A DNA stretch of 64,000 nt from Mycobacterium kyorinense (GTDB lineage Bacteria; Actinomycetota; Actinomycetes; Mycobacteriales; Mycobacteriaceae). Location of the stretch: assembly GCF_002101735.1 (NCBI RefSeq), contig NZ_LQPE01000153.1, forward strand, positions 1 to 64,000, written 5' to 3'. The notes under the pieces are model-generated. The model had not been told where the DNA came from and did not search any database. It worked only from the letters and a program-made list of their open reading frames with translations. A program made the position numbers and the translations under genes. Below, in pieces: positions 48,735 to 57,461 of this stretch. Positions within the stretch are counted from its first letter, which is position 1; each line of letters begins with the position of its first letter.

Positions 48735-49820
48735 ATGAGTCAGACAGTGCGCGGCGTGGTTTCCCGAAAGAAGGGCGATCCGGTCGAGGTGGTCGATATC
48801 GTCATCCCCGACCCCGGTCCCGGCGAGGTGGTCGTCGACGTCACCGCGTGCGGGGTCTGCCACACCGACCTGACGTACCGCGAAGGCGGCATCACCGACG
48901 ACTACCCGTTCCTGCTCGGTCACGAAGCCGCCGGCACAGTCGAATCCGTCGGACCGGACGTGACCGCCGTAGCGCCCGGCGACTTCGTAATCCTCAACTG
49001 GCGCGCGGTGTGCGGCCAGTGCCGCGCCTGCAAGCGCGGTCGGCCGCACCTGTGCTTCGACACTTTCAATGCCGAACAGAAGATGACGCTGACCGACGGC
49101 ACCGAGCTGACGCCAGCGCTGGGCATCGGGGCCTTCGCCGACAAAACGTTGGTGCACCAGGGACAGTGCACCAAGGTCAATCCGGCCGCCGACCCGGCGG
49201 TGGCCGGTCTGCTGGGCTGCGGGGTGATGGCCGGCCTGGGCGCGGCGATCAACACCGGCGCCGTCACTCGCGATGACACGGTCGCGGTAATCGGTTGCGG
49301 CGGTGTGGGTGACGCTGCGATCGCCGGGGCCGCGCTGGTTGGCGCGCGGCGCATCATCGCCGTCGACACCGACGACACCAAGCTGCACTGGGCGCGCACG
49401 TTCGGCGCCACCCACACCGTCAACGCCCGCAACGAAGACGTCGTCAAGGCCATCCAGGATCTGACCGACGGGTTCGGCGCCAACGTGGTGATCGACGCCG
49501 TGGGCCGGCCGGAAACCTGGAAGCAGGCGTTCTACGCCCGCGATCTCGCGGGAACCGTTGTGCTGGTGGGTGTTCCGACACCAGACATGCAACTCGAGAT
49601 GCCGCTGCTGGACTTCTTCTCCCACGGCGGAGCGCTGAAGTCGTCGTGGTACGGCGACTGCCTGCCCGAGCGCGACTTCCCCACCCTGATCGACCTGTAT
49701 CTGCAGGGCCGGTTGCCGCTGGAGAAGTTCGTCTCCGAACGGATCGGCCTCGGCGACATCGAGGCGGCATTCCACAAGATGCACGACGGCAAGGTGCTGC
49801 GCTCGGTGGTGATGCTGTGA
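48735..49820 (+). CDS. mscR: Zinc alcohol dehydrogenase; S-nitrosomycothiol reductase/mycothiol-dependent formaldehyde dehydrogenase
   Basis: 361 residues from ATG 48735. The catalytic zinc site uses Cys39 in ACGVCHTD and the GHEAAGTVESVG segment. The structural zinc lobe is CGQCRACKRGRPHLC. The NAD loop is VIGCGGVGDAAIAG. Sequence length and neighbourhood match Rv2259. It detoxifies formaldehyde and S-nitrosomycothiol. The next gene, a hydrolase of the metallo-beta-lactamase fold, overlaps by 4 bp and may hydrolyse the product. Confidence 0.93.
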   Translation: MSQTVRGVVSRKKGDPVEVVDIVIPDPGPGEVVVDVTACGVCHTDLTYREGGITDDYPFLLGHEAAGTVESVGPDVTAVAPGDFVILNWRAVCGQCRACKRGRPHLCFDTFNAEQKMTLTDGTELTPALGIGAFADKTLVHQGQCTKVNPAADPAVAGLLGCGVMAGLGAAINTGAVTRDDTVAVIGCGGVGDAAIAGAALVGARRIIAVDTDDTKLHWARTFGATHTVNARNEDVVKAIQDLTDGFGANVVIDAVGRPETWKQAFYARDLAGTVVLVGVPTPDMQLEMPLLDFFSHGGALKSSWYGDCLPERDFPTLIDLYLQGRLPLEKFVSERIGLGDIEAAFHKMHDGKVLRSVVML

Positions 49821-50434
49821 TACAGCGGGTGGTCACCCACGGCACCTTCGAACTCGACGGCGGCAGTTGGGAAGTCGACAACAACATCTGGATCGTCGGC
49901 GACGACTCCGACGTCGTGGTGTTCGACGCTGCCCACACTGCGGAACCGATCATCGAGGCCGTCGGCGGGCGCAATGTGGTGGCGGTGGTGTGCACGCACG
50001 GCCACAACGACCACGTGACGGTGGCGCCCGAACTGGGTAAGACGCTGGACGCGCCGGTGCTGCTGCATCCCGGCGACGACGTGCTGTGGCGAATGACTCA
50101 CCCGGACAAGGACTTTCGTACCGTCGCCGACGGTGACACGTTAAACGTCGCCGGCACGGAGCTGCGCGCACTCCACACTCCCGGCCACTCCCCCGGGTCG
50201 GTGTGCTGGTATGCCCCCGAACTGGGCGCGGTGTTCAGCGGCGACACGTTATTCCAGGGCGGGCCCGGCGCGACGGGGCGCTCGTTCTCCGACTTCCCGA
50301 CGATCCTGCAGTCGATCTCGGGCCGGCTCGGCACGCTGCCCGGCGAGACCGTGGTGTACACCGGCCACGGCGATACCACCACCGTCGGCGACGAGATCGT
50401 GCACTACGACGAGTGGGTGGCTCGGGGCCACTAA
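49817..50434 (+). CDS. Metallo-beta-lactamase-fold hydrolase (Rv2260-type)
   Basis: 205 residues from GTG 49817, chosen because GTGA overlaps the mscR stop. Zinc ligands follow the glyoxalase II pattern: VVCTHGHNDHVTVA (HxHxDH), LHTPGHSPGSVCW, VFSGDTLFQGGPGATGRS and VVYTGHGDTTTVG. By analogy with glyoxalase II it may hydrolyse S-formyl- or related mycothiol conjugates formed by MscR; this is inference from the fold and the coupling. Its stop overlaps the SHOCT gene convergently by 4 bp. Confidence 0.9.
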   Translation: MIQRVVTHGTFELDGGSWEVDNNIWIVGDDSDVVVFDAAHTAEPIIEAVGGRNVVAVVCTHGHNDHVTVAPELGKTLDAPVLLHPGDDVLWRMTHPDKDFRTVADGDTLNVAGTELRALHTPGHSPGSVCWYAPELGAVFSGDTLFQGGPGATGRSFSDFPTILQSISGRLGTLPGETVVYTGHGDTTTVGDEIVHYDEWVARGH

Positions 50435-51177
50435 CGCCCGTCGAGGATGCGGCGTTTCTCGGCCTGGAACTCCGCTTGGGTCAGCGCGCCCGAATCCCTC
50501 AACTCCGACAGCGTCTTGAGTTGCTGCAGTTTGACGGCCTCGTCGCTGGCTGCATACGACGACGCCGGCGCGAGCCTCGGCGCGCTGAGGTCGCTTGGCG
50601 TGTACGACGCAATGGGCTCGATTCCTTGTCGCGACGATCGCGTGCGCCCCGACCACCACACCGTGCAGACCAGGCTCACCAGGGCGATTCCGAACAACAC
50701 GACGAATGCCCAGACCAGCCAGCCGTAGGAACTCTTGTGTCCGAATGCCAGCCGCGGACTGATGTATCCGTTGACCTGACCGTCGGTCGTGACGTTGTAC
50801 GTGCCCGCGGCCGGAACCTGAACCACCCATACCTGAATATGGGCATCGTTGTTGACTGTCCTTGTGTTGCCGTAACTTTCCGTCACCGCCGGATCCGGAA
50901 CACCGTCGGGCGGGTCGATTCGCATCCCCAGCCGCGGTACCGGCAGGCCCCCGCCGGACGGGCTGCTGATCACCTCGGTGTGGAAGCTGACCGTGACCTG
51001 ACCGGCCGGCAGCTGCACCGATCCCGAACCGGGGATCGGCACCTCGCCGTACGCGTTGTACTCGTCCAGCACGAAGAGGTTGAGGATGAGCGTGATCGCG
51101 AAGCCGATGACCGCCACCACCAGCGTCAGAACCGACGCGACCATCGAGATCCGGATCGCACCCCGTGTGCCACTCAC
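50431..51177 (-). CDS. Membrane protein with SHOCT C-terminal domain
   Basis: 248 residues. Two transmembrane helices: residues about 12-37 (MVASVLTLVVAVIGFAITLI region) and 150-172. The loop between them, about 110 residues, is beta-rich and would lie outside the cell. The C-terminal 30 residues (LQQLKTLSELRDSGALTQAEFQAEKRRIL) are a SHOCT oligomerisation motif. Function unknown. Divergent from the SDR gene. Confidence 0.82.
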   Translation of the reverse strand: MSGTRGAIRISMVASVLTLVVAVIGFAITLILNLFVLDEYNAYGEVPIPGSGSVQLPAGQVTVSFHTEVISSPSGGGLPVPRLGMRIDPPDGVPDPAVTESYGNTRTVNNDAHIQVWVVQVPAAGTYNVTTDGQVNGYISPRLAFGHKSSYGWLVWAFVVLFGIALVSLVCTVWWSGRTRSSRQGIEPIASYTPSDLSAPRLAPASSYAASDEAVKLQQLKTLSELRDSGALTQAEFQAEKRRILDGR

Positions 51178-51317
51178 GGGCGCAGTCTCCCACGATTGGG
51201 GTGATTCGGTCGTTAATCGTCCAAACCCGTTGGCGTAGCGATGGTTTGGCGATAACGGGTGGCAATCGCGCCCTTGTTCTACGATGGTGCCCAGCCGATC
51301 ACACAGGAGTAGCGCTC

Positions 51318-52268
51318 ATGGCCGCCCAACTTGTCGCCAACGTGCCCGACCTTTCCGGAAAACTGGCCGTCGTCACCGGATCCAACAGCGGCCTGGGCTT
51401 CGGGCTTGCCCGCCGGCTCTCGGCGGCCGGCGCCGACGTCGTCATGGCGATCCGCAACCGCGCCAAGGGCGAGGCCGCCATCGACCAGATCCGCGCCACC
51501 GTGCCCGACGCCAAGCTGACCATCAAGCCCCTCGACCTGTCGTCGCTGGCCAGCGTCGCCGCCCTGGGCGAGCAGCTGAACTCCGAAGGCCGCCCGATCG
51601 ACATCTTGATCAACAACGCCGGCGTGATGACCCCGCCGAACCGCGACACCACCGCCGACGGATTCGAATTGCAGTTCGGCAGCAACCATCTCGGCCACTT
51701 CGCGCTCACCGCGCACCTCCTCCCCTTGCTGCGCGCCGCCGGCAACGCACGGGTCGTCTCGCTGAGCAGCATCGCCGCACGCCAGGGCCGCATCCACTTC
51801 GACGACCTGCAATTCGAGAAGTCCTACGCGCCGATGCAGGCCTACGGCCAATCGAAGCTGGCGGTGCTGATGTTCGCCCTCGAGCTGGACCGCCGCAGCC
51901 GCAACGCCGGCTGGGGCGTCGTGTCGAACGCCGCGCACCCCGGCCTCACCAAGACCAACCTGCAGACCAGCGGCCCGTCGCACGGCCGGGCCACACCGTC
52001 GATCATGGAACGGCTCTACAAGATCTCCTGGCGGGTGACGCCGTTTTTGTGGCAGGAGATCGACGAGGGCATCCTGCCCGCGCTGTACGCAGCGACCAGT
52101 CCGCAGGCCGAGGGCGGCGCGTTCTACGGGCCGCGCGGAATCTACGAGGCCGCCGGCGGCGGCGTGACCACGGCCAAGGTGCCCGCCCGTGCCCGCAACG
52201 ACGCCGACTGCCGGCGACTGTGGGAGATCTCCGAGCAGCTCACCGGAGTCAGCTACCCCGATGCGTGA
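51318..52268 (+). CDS. Short-chain dehydrogenase/reductase (retinol-dehydrogenase-like)
   Basis: 316 residues from ATG 51318, preceded by AGGAG. Signatures are VVTGSNSGLGFGLARRL, LINNAGVM, SLSSIAARQG and YGQSK (YxxxK). The length and C-terminus resemble WW-oxidoreductase/retinol-dehydrogenase-like SDRs common in mycobacteria. Substrate is probably a lipophilic alcohol or ketone. The last 8 bp overlap the SABATH methyltransferase start, which implies they act on the same compound. Confidence 0.87.
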   Translation: MAAQLVANVPDLSGKLAVVTGSNSGLGFGLARRLSAAGADVVMAIRNRAKGEAAIDQIRATVPDAKLTIKPLDLSSLASVAALGEQLNSEGRPIDILINNAGVMTPPNRDTTADGFELQFGSNHLGHFALTAHLLPLLRAAGNARVVSLSSIAARQGRIHFDDLQFEKSYAPMQAYGQSKLAVLMFALELDRRSRNAGWGVVSNAAHPGLTKTNLQTSGPSHGRATPSIMERLYKISWRVTPFLWQEIDEGILPALYAATSPQAEGGAFYGPRGIYEAAGGGVTTAKVPARARNDADCRRLWEISEQLTGVSYPDA

Positions 52269-53349
52269 GTCGAGCATCGTCGTCCGGCCCGAGCCGCAGG
52301 AAAGCGCGTCCTACACCCCGTCGTCGCGCCTGCAGGCCGCCGGGCTGGCACCGGCCGTCGCGCTGTTCGAGCAGGCCGCCGCCGAGGTGCCGCTGCCCAA
52401 GCCGCCGCAACCCATCGTCATCGCCGACTACGGTGCGGCAACCGGCCACAATTCGCTGCTGCCGGTGTGCGCCGCGATCGCGGTGATCCGCCGTCGCACC
52501 CGCCCCGAGCACGCCATCCTGGTCACCCACACCGACCTACCCGGCAACGATTTCACCGCGCTGTTTCGCACCCTGTCCGAGGATCCGGACAGCTATGTGC
52601 ACAAGGACTCGGCGAGCTTCTCCTCCGCGATCGGCCGGTCCTACTACGCGCAGATTTTGCCGTCCGGCAGCGTCAACCTGGGCTGGACGTCGTGGGCGAC
52701 CATGTGGCTGAGCCGGACACCGACCGAGCTGCCGGACCACGTCCAGGTCGCCTACAGCAGCGACGAGGATGCCCGCGCGGCCTACGCCCACCAGGCCGCG
52801 CAGGACTGGCAGGCGTTCCTCGCGTTCCGCGGCCGCGAGCTGTGCCTCGGCGGGCGGCTTGTGGTGCTGACGATGGCCGTAGGCGACGACGGCGAATTCG
52901 GCTACCGGCCGCTGCTGGACGCGATCGTGGCCGCGCTGGAGGATCACCACCGCGACGGGGTGTTGAGCGCGGATGAGTTGCGGCGCATGACGATTCCGAC
53001 CTTCGCCCGCGCGGAGAAGGACTTTCGCGCCCCGTTCGCGCCCAAGGGCCGCTTCGAGGGCCTGTCAATCGAGCACCTGGAGGTGTTCAACGCCGAGGAC
53101 CGGTTCTGGGCCCGATACCTGCTCGACCATGACGCCACCGCGTTCGGCGAGCAGTGGGCGGCGTTCGCACGGGCCGCGGTGTTCCCGACGCTGGCCGCCT
53201 CGCTCGAGGGCGGGCCCACCGACCCACGCGCCACCGGGTTGGTCGAGCACCTCGAGATCGCCGTCGCCGAGCGGCTGTCGAGCGCCCCGGCGCCGATGCA
53301 GATTCCGCTGGCCTCGGTGGTGCTGGTCAAACACGGCCGCTCACACTGA
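52261..53349 (+). CDS. SABATH-type carboxyl methyltransferase
   Basis: 362 residues from ATG 52261. The SAM site is IVIADYGAATGHNSLLPV, corresponding to the DLGCSSGPNT region of plant salicylate/jasmonate methyltransferases. Further family segments are THTDLPGNDFTALFRTL (the lxHNDLPgNDFN motif), SYYAQILPSGSVNLGWTSWATMWLS (SFYGRLFP...HSSySlhWLS) and PFAPKGRFEGLSIEHLEVF. A mycobacterial relative is known to methylate free fatty acids and similar carboxylates. Coupling to the SDR suggests ester formation after an oxidation step. Confidence 0.88.
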   Translation: MRESSIVVRPEPQESASYTPSSRLQAAGLAPAVALFEQAAAEVPLPKPPQPIVIADYGAATGHNSLLPVCAAIAVIRRRTRPEHAILVTHTDLPGNDFTALFRTLSEDPDSYVHKDSASFSSAIGRSYYAQILPSGSVNLGWTSWATMWLSRTPTELPDHVQVAYSSDEDARAAYAHQAAQDWQAFLAFRGRELCLGGRLVVLTMAVGDDGEFGYRPLLDAIVAALEDHHRDGVLSADELRRMTIPTFARAEKDFRAPFAPKGRFEGLSIEHLEVFNAEDRFWARYLLDHDATAFGEQWAAFARAAVFPTLAASLEGGPTDPRATGLVEHLEIAVAERLSSAPAPMQIPLASVVLVKHGRSH

Positions 53350-53394
53350 CCGACGCGTTTCGAAGCGGCCGCGCAGCGGGTAATCGACGCGGTT

Positions 53395-53670
53395 ATGAAC
53401 GCTCAGGATGAGGAACAAACGGGTGGGGCCGACCAGCAGCAGACCGAGGCACCCGAGATCACCGAAGAACACAAGCAACAGGCCGCCGAGATGCGGAAGT
53501 CCTACGACGACCAGCGCCCGACGGCCGTGATGCCCGGAACCGACCGGACGATCACGGGGACCGCGGTCAACGAGTGGCTCGACGACGAGGGCAATCCGAA
53601 ATTCGGCGACCCCGACGAAAAACCACACGCCGACGACAACCCGCCGGAAACCCAGGAACCACCGGACTAA
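53395..53670 (+). CDS. Small acidic hydrophilic protein
   Basis: 91 residues, rich in Glu, Asp, Gln and Pro (for example MNAQDEEQTGGADQQQTEA at the start and DEKPHADDNPPETQEPPD at the end). A short conserved-looking core is MRKSYDDQRPTAVMPGTDRTITGTAVNEWLDDEG. It is likely disordered outside that core. No known family is recognised. Its stop overlaps the stop of the Hsp70-like gene by 4 bp in convergent orientation. Confidence 0.7.
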   Translation: MNAQDEEQTGGADQQQTEAPEITEEHKQQAAEMRKSYDDQRPTAVMPGTDRTITGTAVNEWLDDEGNPKFGDPDEKPHADDNPPETQEPPD

Positions 53671-55415
53671 CCGCCCGGCGGCGCGGGCTGCGGCTGGAAC
53701 TGCGGGATACCCGGAATCCGCGGAATCTGCGGGATTGTCGGCACCACCGGCGCCTGCGTGGTGGTGGGCGCCTGGGTGGTGGTGGGCGCCTGCGTGGTGG
53801 TGGTGGGCGCTTGAGTAGTTGTCGTGGTGGTCGTGGTCGTCGGCGCTTCCGTGGTGGTCGATGACGACGGCGGCGTGGTCGCCGACTCGGTCGACGACGG
53901 GGATTCGCTGCTTGGCGACTGGGTGTCCGTCGCCGACGACGGGGCCTGGCTTTCGCTGCCGGGTGCCGAGGTTCCCGGCGCCGGTGTGGTGCTCGTGCCC
54001 GGCGCCGGAGCGATCGGTCCGCCGCCGGAGGTGTGACGCATGGCGATCATCACCGCGGCGATGAGCGCCAGCACCACCAGCGCGGTGCCGATCACGACCA
54101 CTGCAGGCCGGCGATACCACGGGACGGCAGGGGCGCGGGTGTCGATGTGCTGCTGGTCGCGGTCGAAGGTCAGCTGCGGGCGGGCGGATGTCGTTCCGGA
54201 GGTGGCCGCCGGGTATTCGCCGGTGCGCAGCGGCATGATGCCGGAGTCGTCGTCGGCCTCGGACCAGGCCAGCGCCGGTTCGGGGCTGGCCTCAGGCGCG
54301 ATGTCGGCCATCGTGGTGGCGTCGACGATCGGTCCGGCCTGGGTGGCGACCGGCGCCAGCGCGGTCGCGCTGTTGTCGGCCGGCCCGCGAGCGGCCTGCA
54401 GCGCCGCGCCGATGGCCGCCGTCATGTATGGCCGCGGGGTCGTGATGACCGGTACCCGCAGGTGTTCGGACAGCGTGGTGGTGATCACCGGGACGCCGGC
54501 CCCACCGCCCACCGACGCGACCGCGGCCAATTCACGAATGCCGTTGCGCTGCAACGCTTCCTGAATAAGCGCGATGAAGCCGGCCAACGGCTGGCGGATT
54601 GCCTCGTCGAGTTCGGTTCGGGTGAGGCGAACATCGCCGCGATACCCGGGCAGCTCGGCGGTCAGCCTGGTCGCCGTGGTCGACGACAGTTCCTCTTTGG
54701 CCCGCCGGCACGCGCCGCGCAACCGGGTGAGCGAGCCGATCGCCGACGTGGCGGAGGTGTCCACCGACCCGGCCGCGGACAGATCCGCCATCACACGGGC
54801 CAACAGCGCCTGGTCGATCAGGTCGCCGGAGAAATCAGTGTGCCGCAGCGTGGGTGCGACGGGCTGATAGCCGGCGGCGTCGACCAGAGTGAGGCTGGTC
54901 CCAGTGCCGCCGAAATCGCACAGCGCGATGACTCCCCGGGTCGGCAGCCCGGGGTTGGACTGCAGGGCAGTCAACGCAGCAGTGGAATCAGGCAGCAGTG
55001 CCACTCCGTCCCCGGACCATTCAGGCACCCGGCTCAGCGCAGCGTTCAGTGCGCCCACCGCCGCGGGCCCCCAGTGCGCCGGATGGGTGACCGCAGCCGC
55101 TTCCGGCAGCGCCTGCCCGTCGGTCGCGGCATAGGCCAGCGCCCGCAACGCGTCGGCGAGCAGCGTCTCGCTGCGATGCGTCGAGCCGTCGGACGCGACG
55201 ATGCCGACCGGGTCGCCCACCCGGTCGACGAAGTCGGTGATCACCAGCCCGGGCTCGGTCAGCTTCGGGTTCTCCGACGGCAGACCGACTTCGGGTGGGC
55301 GCTGCCGGTACAGGGTCAGCACCGGCTTGCGTGTCACCGCCCGATTTGCGGTGACGGCGGCGAGGTTGGTCGCCCCCACCGACAACCCGACCGCCGCTCG
55401 CTCTGCGTCTGCCAT
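53667..55415 (-). CDS. Hsp70-like membrane protein with Thr/Pro-rich C-terminal tail (Rv2264c-type)
   Basis: 582 residues from ATG 55415, 5 nt after GGAGGA. Residues 1-370 have the actin/Hsp70 ATPase layout: phosphate-2-like ALCDFGGTGTSLTLVD, a mid-domain LRGACRRAKEELSSTTAT, and an adenosine-site-like VASVGGGAGVPVITTTLSEHL. The phosphate-1 strand reads VGLSVGATNLAAV, lacking the usual Asp. A helix (VVVIGTALVVLALIAAVMIAM, about 436-458) crosses the membrane. The outer 120 residues are Thr/Ser/Pro-rich with APTTTQ repeats. There is no substrate-binding domain. Confidence 0.85.
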   Translation of the reverse strand: MADAERAAVGLSVGATNLAAVTANRAVTRKPVLTLYRQRPPEVGLPSENPKLTEPGLVITDFVDRVGDPVGIVASDGSTHRSETLLADALRALAYAATDGQALPEAAAVTHPAHWGPAAVGALNAALSRVPEWSGDGVALLPDSTAALTALQSNPGLPTRGVIALCDFGGTGTSLTLVDAAGYQPVAPTLRHTDFSGDLIDQALLARVMADLSAAGSVDTSATSAIGSLTRLRGACRRAKEELSSTTATRLTAELPGYRGDVRLTRTELDEAIRQPLAGFIALIQEALQRNGIRELAAVASVGGGAGVPVITTTLSEHLRVPVITTPRPYMTAAIGAALQAARGPADNSATALAPVATQAGPIVDATTMADIAPEASPEPALAWSEADDDSGIMPLRTGEYPAATSGTTSARPQLTFDRDQQHIDTRAPAVPWYRRPAVVVIGTALVVLALIAAVMIAMRHTSGGGPIAPAPGTSTTPAPGTSAPGSESQAPSSATDTQSPSSESPSSTESATTPPSSSTTTEAPTTTTTTTTTQAPTTTTQAPTTTQAPTTTQAPVVPTIPQIPRIPGIPQFQPQPAPPGG

Positions 55416-55427
55416 GTCGTCCTCCAA

Positions 55428-55447
55428 CGGCGTACGCCCGTACGCCG
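55428..55447. promoter_or_regulatory. 20-bp palindrome upstream of the Hsp70-like gene
   Basis: CGGCGTACG-CC-CGTACGCCG has perfect 9-bp arms. It lies 13 bp before the start codon and just downstream of a TATACAT sequence (minus strand). It could be an operator or a 5' leader hairpin. Confidence 0.5.
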
Positions 55448-55473
55448 GGCACCAATGTATAGGCAGCCCCCAA

Positions 55474-56550
55474 TCAACGAATCGTGCCGACCCCCGGAAT
55501 CAGCGGCAGGTCCAACGCGGTCACCCAGCCCGGGGACAGCTCGTTGACGGCGGGCACCGCGTTGAGTGCGCGCATCCCGGTGGCCAAACATCCGGCGGCG
55601 GCCGCGTCGCGCCCGGAACCGTCGGTGAACCGAAATGCCGTCTCCTGGAAGATGCTTGGCGTTCCTTCGATGTCGACGCGGTAGACGTCGTCCTGGGTGC
55701 CCGACGGCCAGTCGGGAGCGGCGTCGTGGCCGATCCGGTTGACGTGCTCAAGTTGGATGCGCGTCTTGCCTTGGTAGATGCCGTTGATGGTGAACCGCAC
55801 CGCAGCAACGTGTCCGGGTTGGATGACGCCCTTGGCGGTCTTGCGTTCGGTGGGCGTCACCCACTTGTCCCAGGTAGTGGTGATCTCATCGAGCATGATG
55901 CCGGCGGCGTGCGCGATCATCGGCACGGTGGCGCCCCACGCGAAGATCAGGACGTCGCGGTTCTCCAGCACGGGCCGGAACTCGGGTTCGCGGCCTATGC
56001 CCATTTCGTTTTCGTAGTCGCCGGTGTAGTTGGTGTAGTCCAGCAGCTCGGAGGCCCGGACCGTGCGGACTTCCGAGCAGACGCCCATCAGCGTCATCGG
56101 GAACAGGTCGTTGGCGAATCCAGGGTCGATGCCGGTGGTGAAGCACGACGACTCGCCCAGCTCACACGCCTCGGTGATCGGCTGGATCCAGTTGGGCGGG
56201 TTCAGGTGCATGGTCGGCCACACCCAGGGCGTCATCGCGGTGGAGCAGACGTCGATGCCGGCACGCAGGAACCGCGTCATCAGCGCGATGTTGTCCTCGG
56301 CGTGCGCGGCGGTCGGCCCGTAGTGGACCAGCGCGTCGGGTCGCAGCGCGATGAGCGCGTCGACGTCGTCGGTGGCGGTGATGCCGACCGGCTCGGCCAG
56401 CCCGCAGACGTCGCCGACATCGCGGCCCACCTTCGCCGGGTTGCTGACGCCGACACCGACCAACTCGAACAGCGGATGCTTGACGATCTCCGCGATCACC
56501 ATCTTGCCGACGAAGCCGGTACCCCAGACCACGACGCGTTTGGACATCAC
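55474..56550 (-). CDS. NAD(P)-dependent dihydrodipicolinate reductase-like dehydrogenase
   Basis: 358 residues. Rossmann loop: RVVVWGTGFVGKMVIAEIVKHP. Other recognisable parts are VHYGPTAAHAEDNIALMTRFLRAGIDVCSTAM and TTGIDPGFANDLFPMTLMG. These match a group of actinobacterial proteins annotated as dihydrodipicolinate reductase-like or 2,4-diaminopentanoate dehydrogenase-like. It is unlikely to be the lysine-pathway DapB, which is much shorter. Substrate unknown. Confidence 0.8.
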   Translation of the reverse strand: MMSKRVVVWGTGFVGKMVIAEIVKHPLFELVGVGVSNPAKVGRDVGDVCGLAEPVGITATDDVDALIALRPDALVHYGPTAAHAEDNIALMTRFLRAGIDVCSTAMTPWVWPTMHLNPPNWIQPITEACELGESSCFTTGIDPGFANDLFPMTLMGVCSEVRTVRASELLDYTNYTGDYENEMGIGREPEFRPVLENRDVLIFAWGATVPMIAHAAGIMLDEITTTWDKWVTPTERKTAKGVIQPGHVAAVRFTINGIYQGKTRIQLEHVNRIGHDAAPDWPSGTQDDVYRVDIEGTPSIFQETAFRFTDGSGRDAAAAGCLATGMRALNAVPAVNELSPGWVTALDLPLIPGVGTIR

Positions 56551-56793
56551 GCCACCCTATCGCTCGCTGCGAAGCCCGTGCGCTGGGTCGGCAAAGGCGG
56601 TCTGCTGCAAGGTTTTTAGAACCGTCCCAGGAAATTTCACACGCGTTCAATAGCACACGACGATCACGGGGTCATAACGAAAAGCTCGCGTTTCTATCAC
56701 GATCGCTGGTTCCCGGCCCGCCGCCTTTCGCCGTCAATACGCTCCCGGTATCTGCGGTCCTTGCCGGTGTTTCGTCGCGAAAGGGGCCTGAAG

Positions 56794-57174
56794 ATGCCGA
56801 GCACACATAGCGTTCTCCTGCACCGCAGCCGGATCTTTGTGGCTGTCCTCATGACGGTCGCCGCCACCGCCGGAATCTCCGGCGTCGGCGCGGCCAAGGC
56901 AAGCCCGCAGCTCCCAACGCTGCCAAAGGTCCGCTACCAGATCAGCGGTCCGCCAGTGGCCGAATACATCTCGTACCAGACGGACACCGGTCAGCACCAA
57001 GAGGCCAACGTGAAGTTGCCGTGGTCGACGCAGTTCACCGCGTTCGGAACCGAAGTGTACGTGCTCAGCGCCCAGGGACCGGGCGCAATCACCTGCACGA
57101 TTTCACTCGACAGCAAGGTGGTCAGCAGCGCGACAGCGCACGGGCAGCCCGCGCGAACCGTCTGTTCGCAGTAG
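56794..57174 (+). CDS. MmpS-like small exported protein
   Basis: 126 residues from ATG 56794, preceded by GAAAGGGG; a start eleven codons earlier is possible. A signal-anchor helix (residues about 12-35) is followed by an MmpS-type beta domain: VRYQISGPPVAEYISYQTDTGQHQEANVKLPW, then GPGAITCTISLDSKVVSSATAHGQ and a terminal Cys. Two Cys in the domain may form a disulfide. MmpS proteins assist MmpL transporters, but no mmpL is nearby. Confidence 0.75.
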   Translation: MPSTHSVLLHRSRIFVAVLMTVAATAGISGVGAAKASPQLPTLPKVRYQISGPPVAEYISYQTDTGQHQEANVKLPWSTQFTAFGTEVYVLSAQGPGAITCTISLDSKVVSSATAHGQPARTVCSQ

Positions 57175-57202
57175 GGCGATCGAGCGGGCCATACTCTCGG
57201 TT

Positions 57203-57424
57203 ATGGCTTTCACAGTGTGGCTCGGTGACGACCGGGGCGCTGCCGAGTGCGGCGACGGCGACATGTATGAGTTCCTGATCGGCGGCGTCCTCGGCGTGCA
57301 CTATGTGAAGCCGGGCCAATGGTCGGACTATTACCCGCCTGGCGCCTGGACGCGCGTGGCGGCCGAGCCCAACCATCGCCCCGGGGAGCCGCAGGATCGG
57401 TCGATCGGGCCGGACTTCGAATAG
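57203..57424 (+). CDS. Small protein of unknown function
   Basis: 73 residues with an aromatic-rich middle (GVHYVKPGQWSDYYPPGAWTRVA) and a charged C-terminus. No signal peptide or membrane helix. No family is recognised. The start has no clear ribosome site. Coding is supported mainly by its position between two genes on the same strand with no competing frame, so confidence is modest. Confidence 0.5.
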   Translation: MAFTVWLGDDRGAAECGDGDMYEFLIGGVLGVHYVKPGQWSDYYPPGAWTRVAAEPNHRPGEPQDRSIGPDFE

Positions 57425-57461
57425 GCGCCGCCGGCGCCCGAAGGCGGTTAATATCCTGCGC

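Noticed and set aside
53750..53850. Short repeated units that look like a CRISPR-like or tandem repeat array
   Set aside because: They encode the APTTTQ/Thr repeats of the Hsp70-like tail; units are short, without spacers, and stay in frame.
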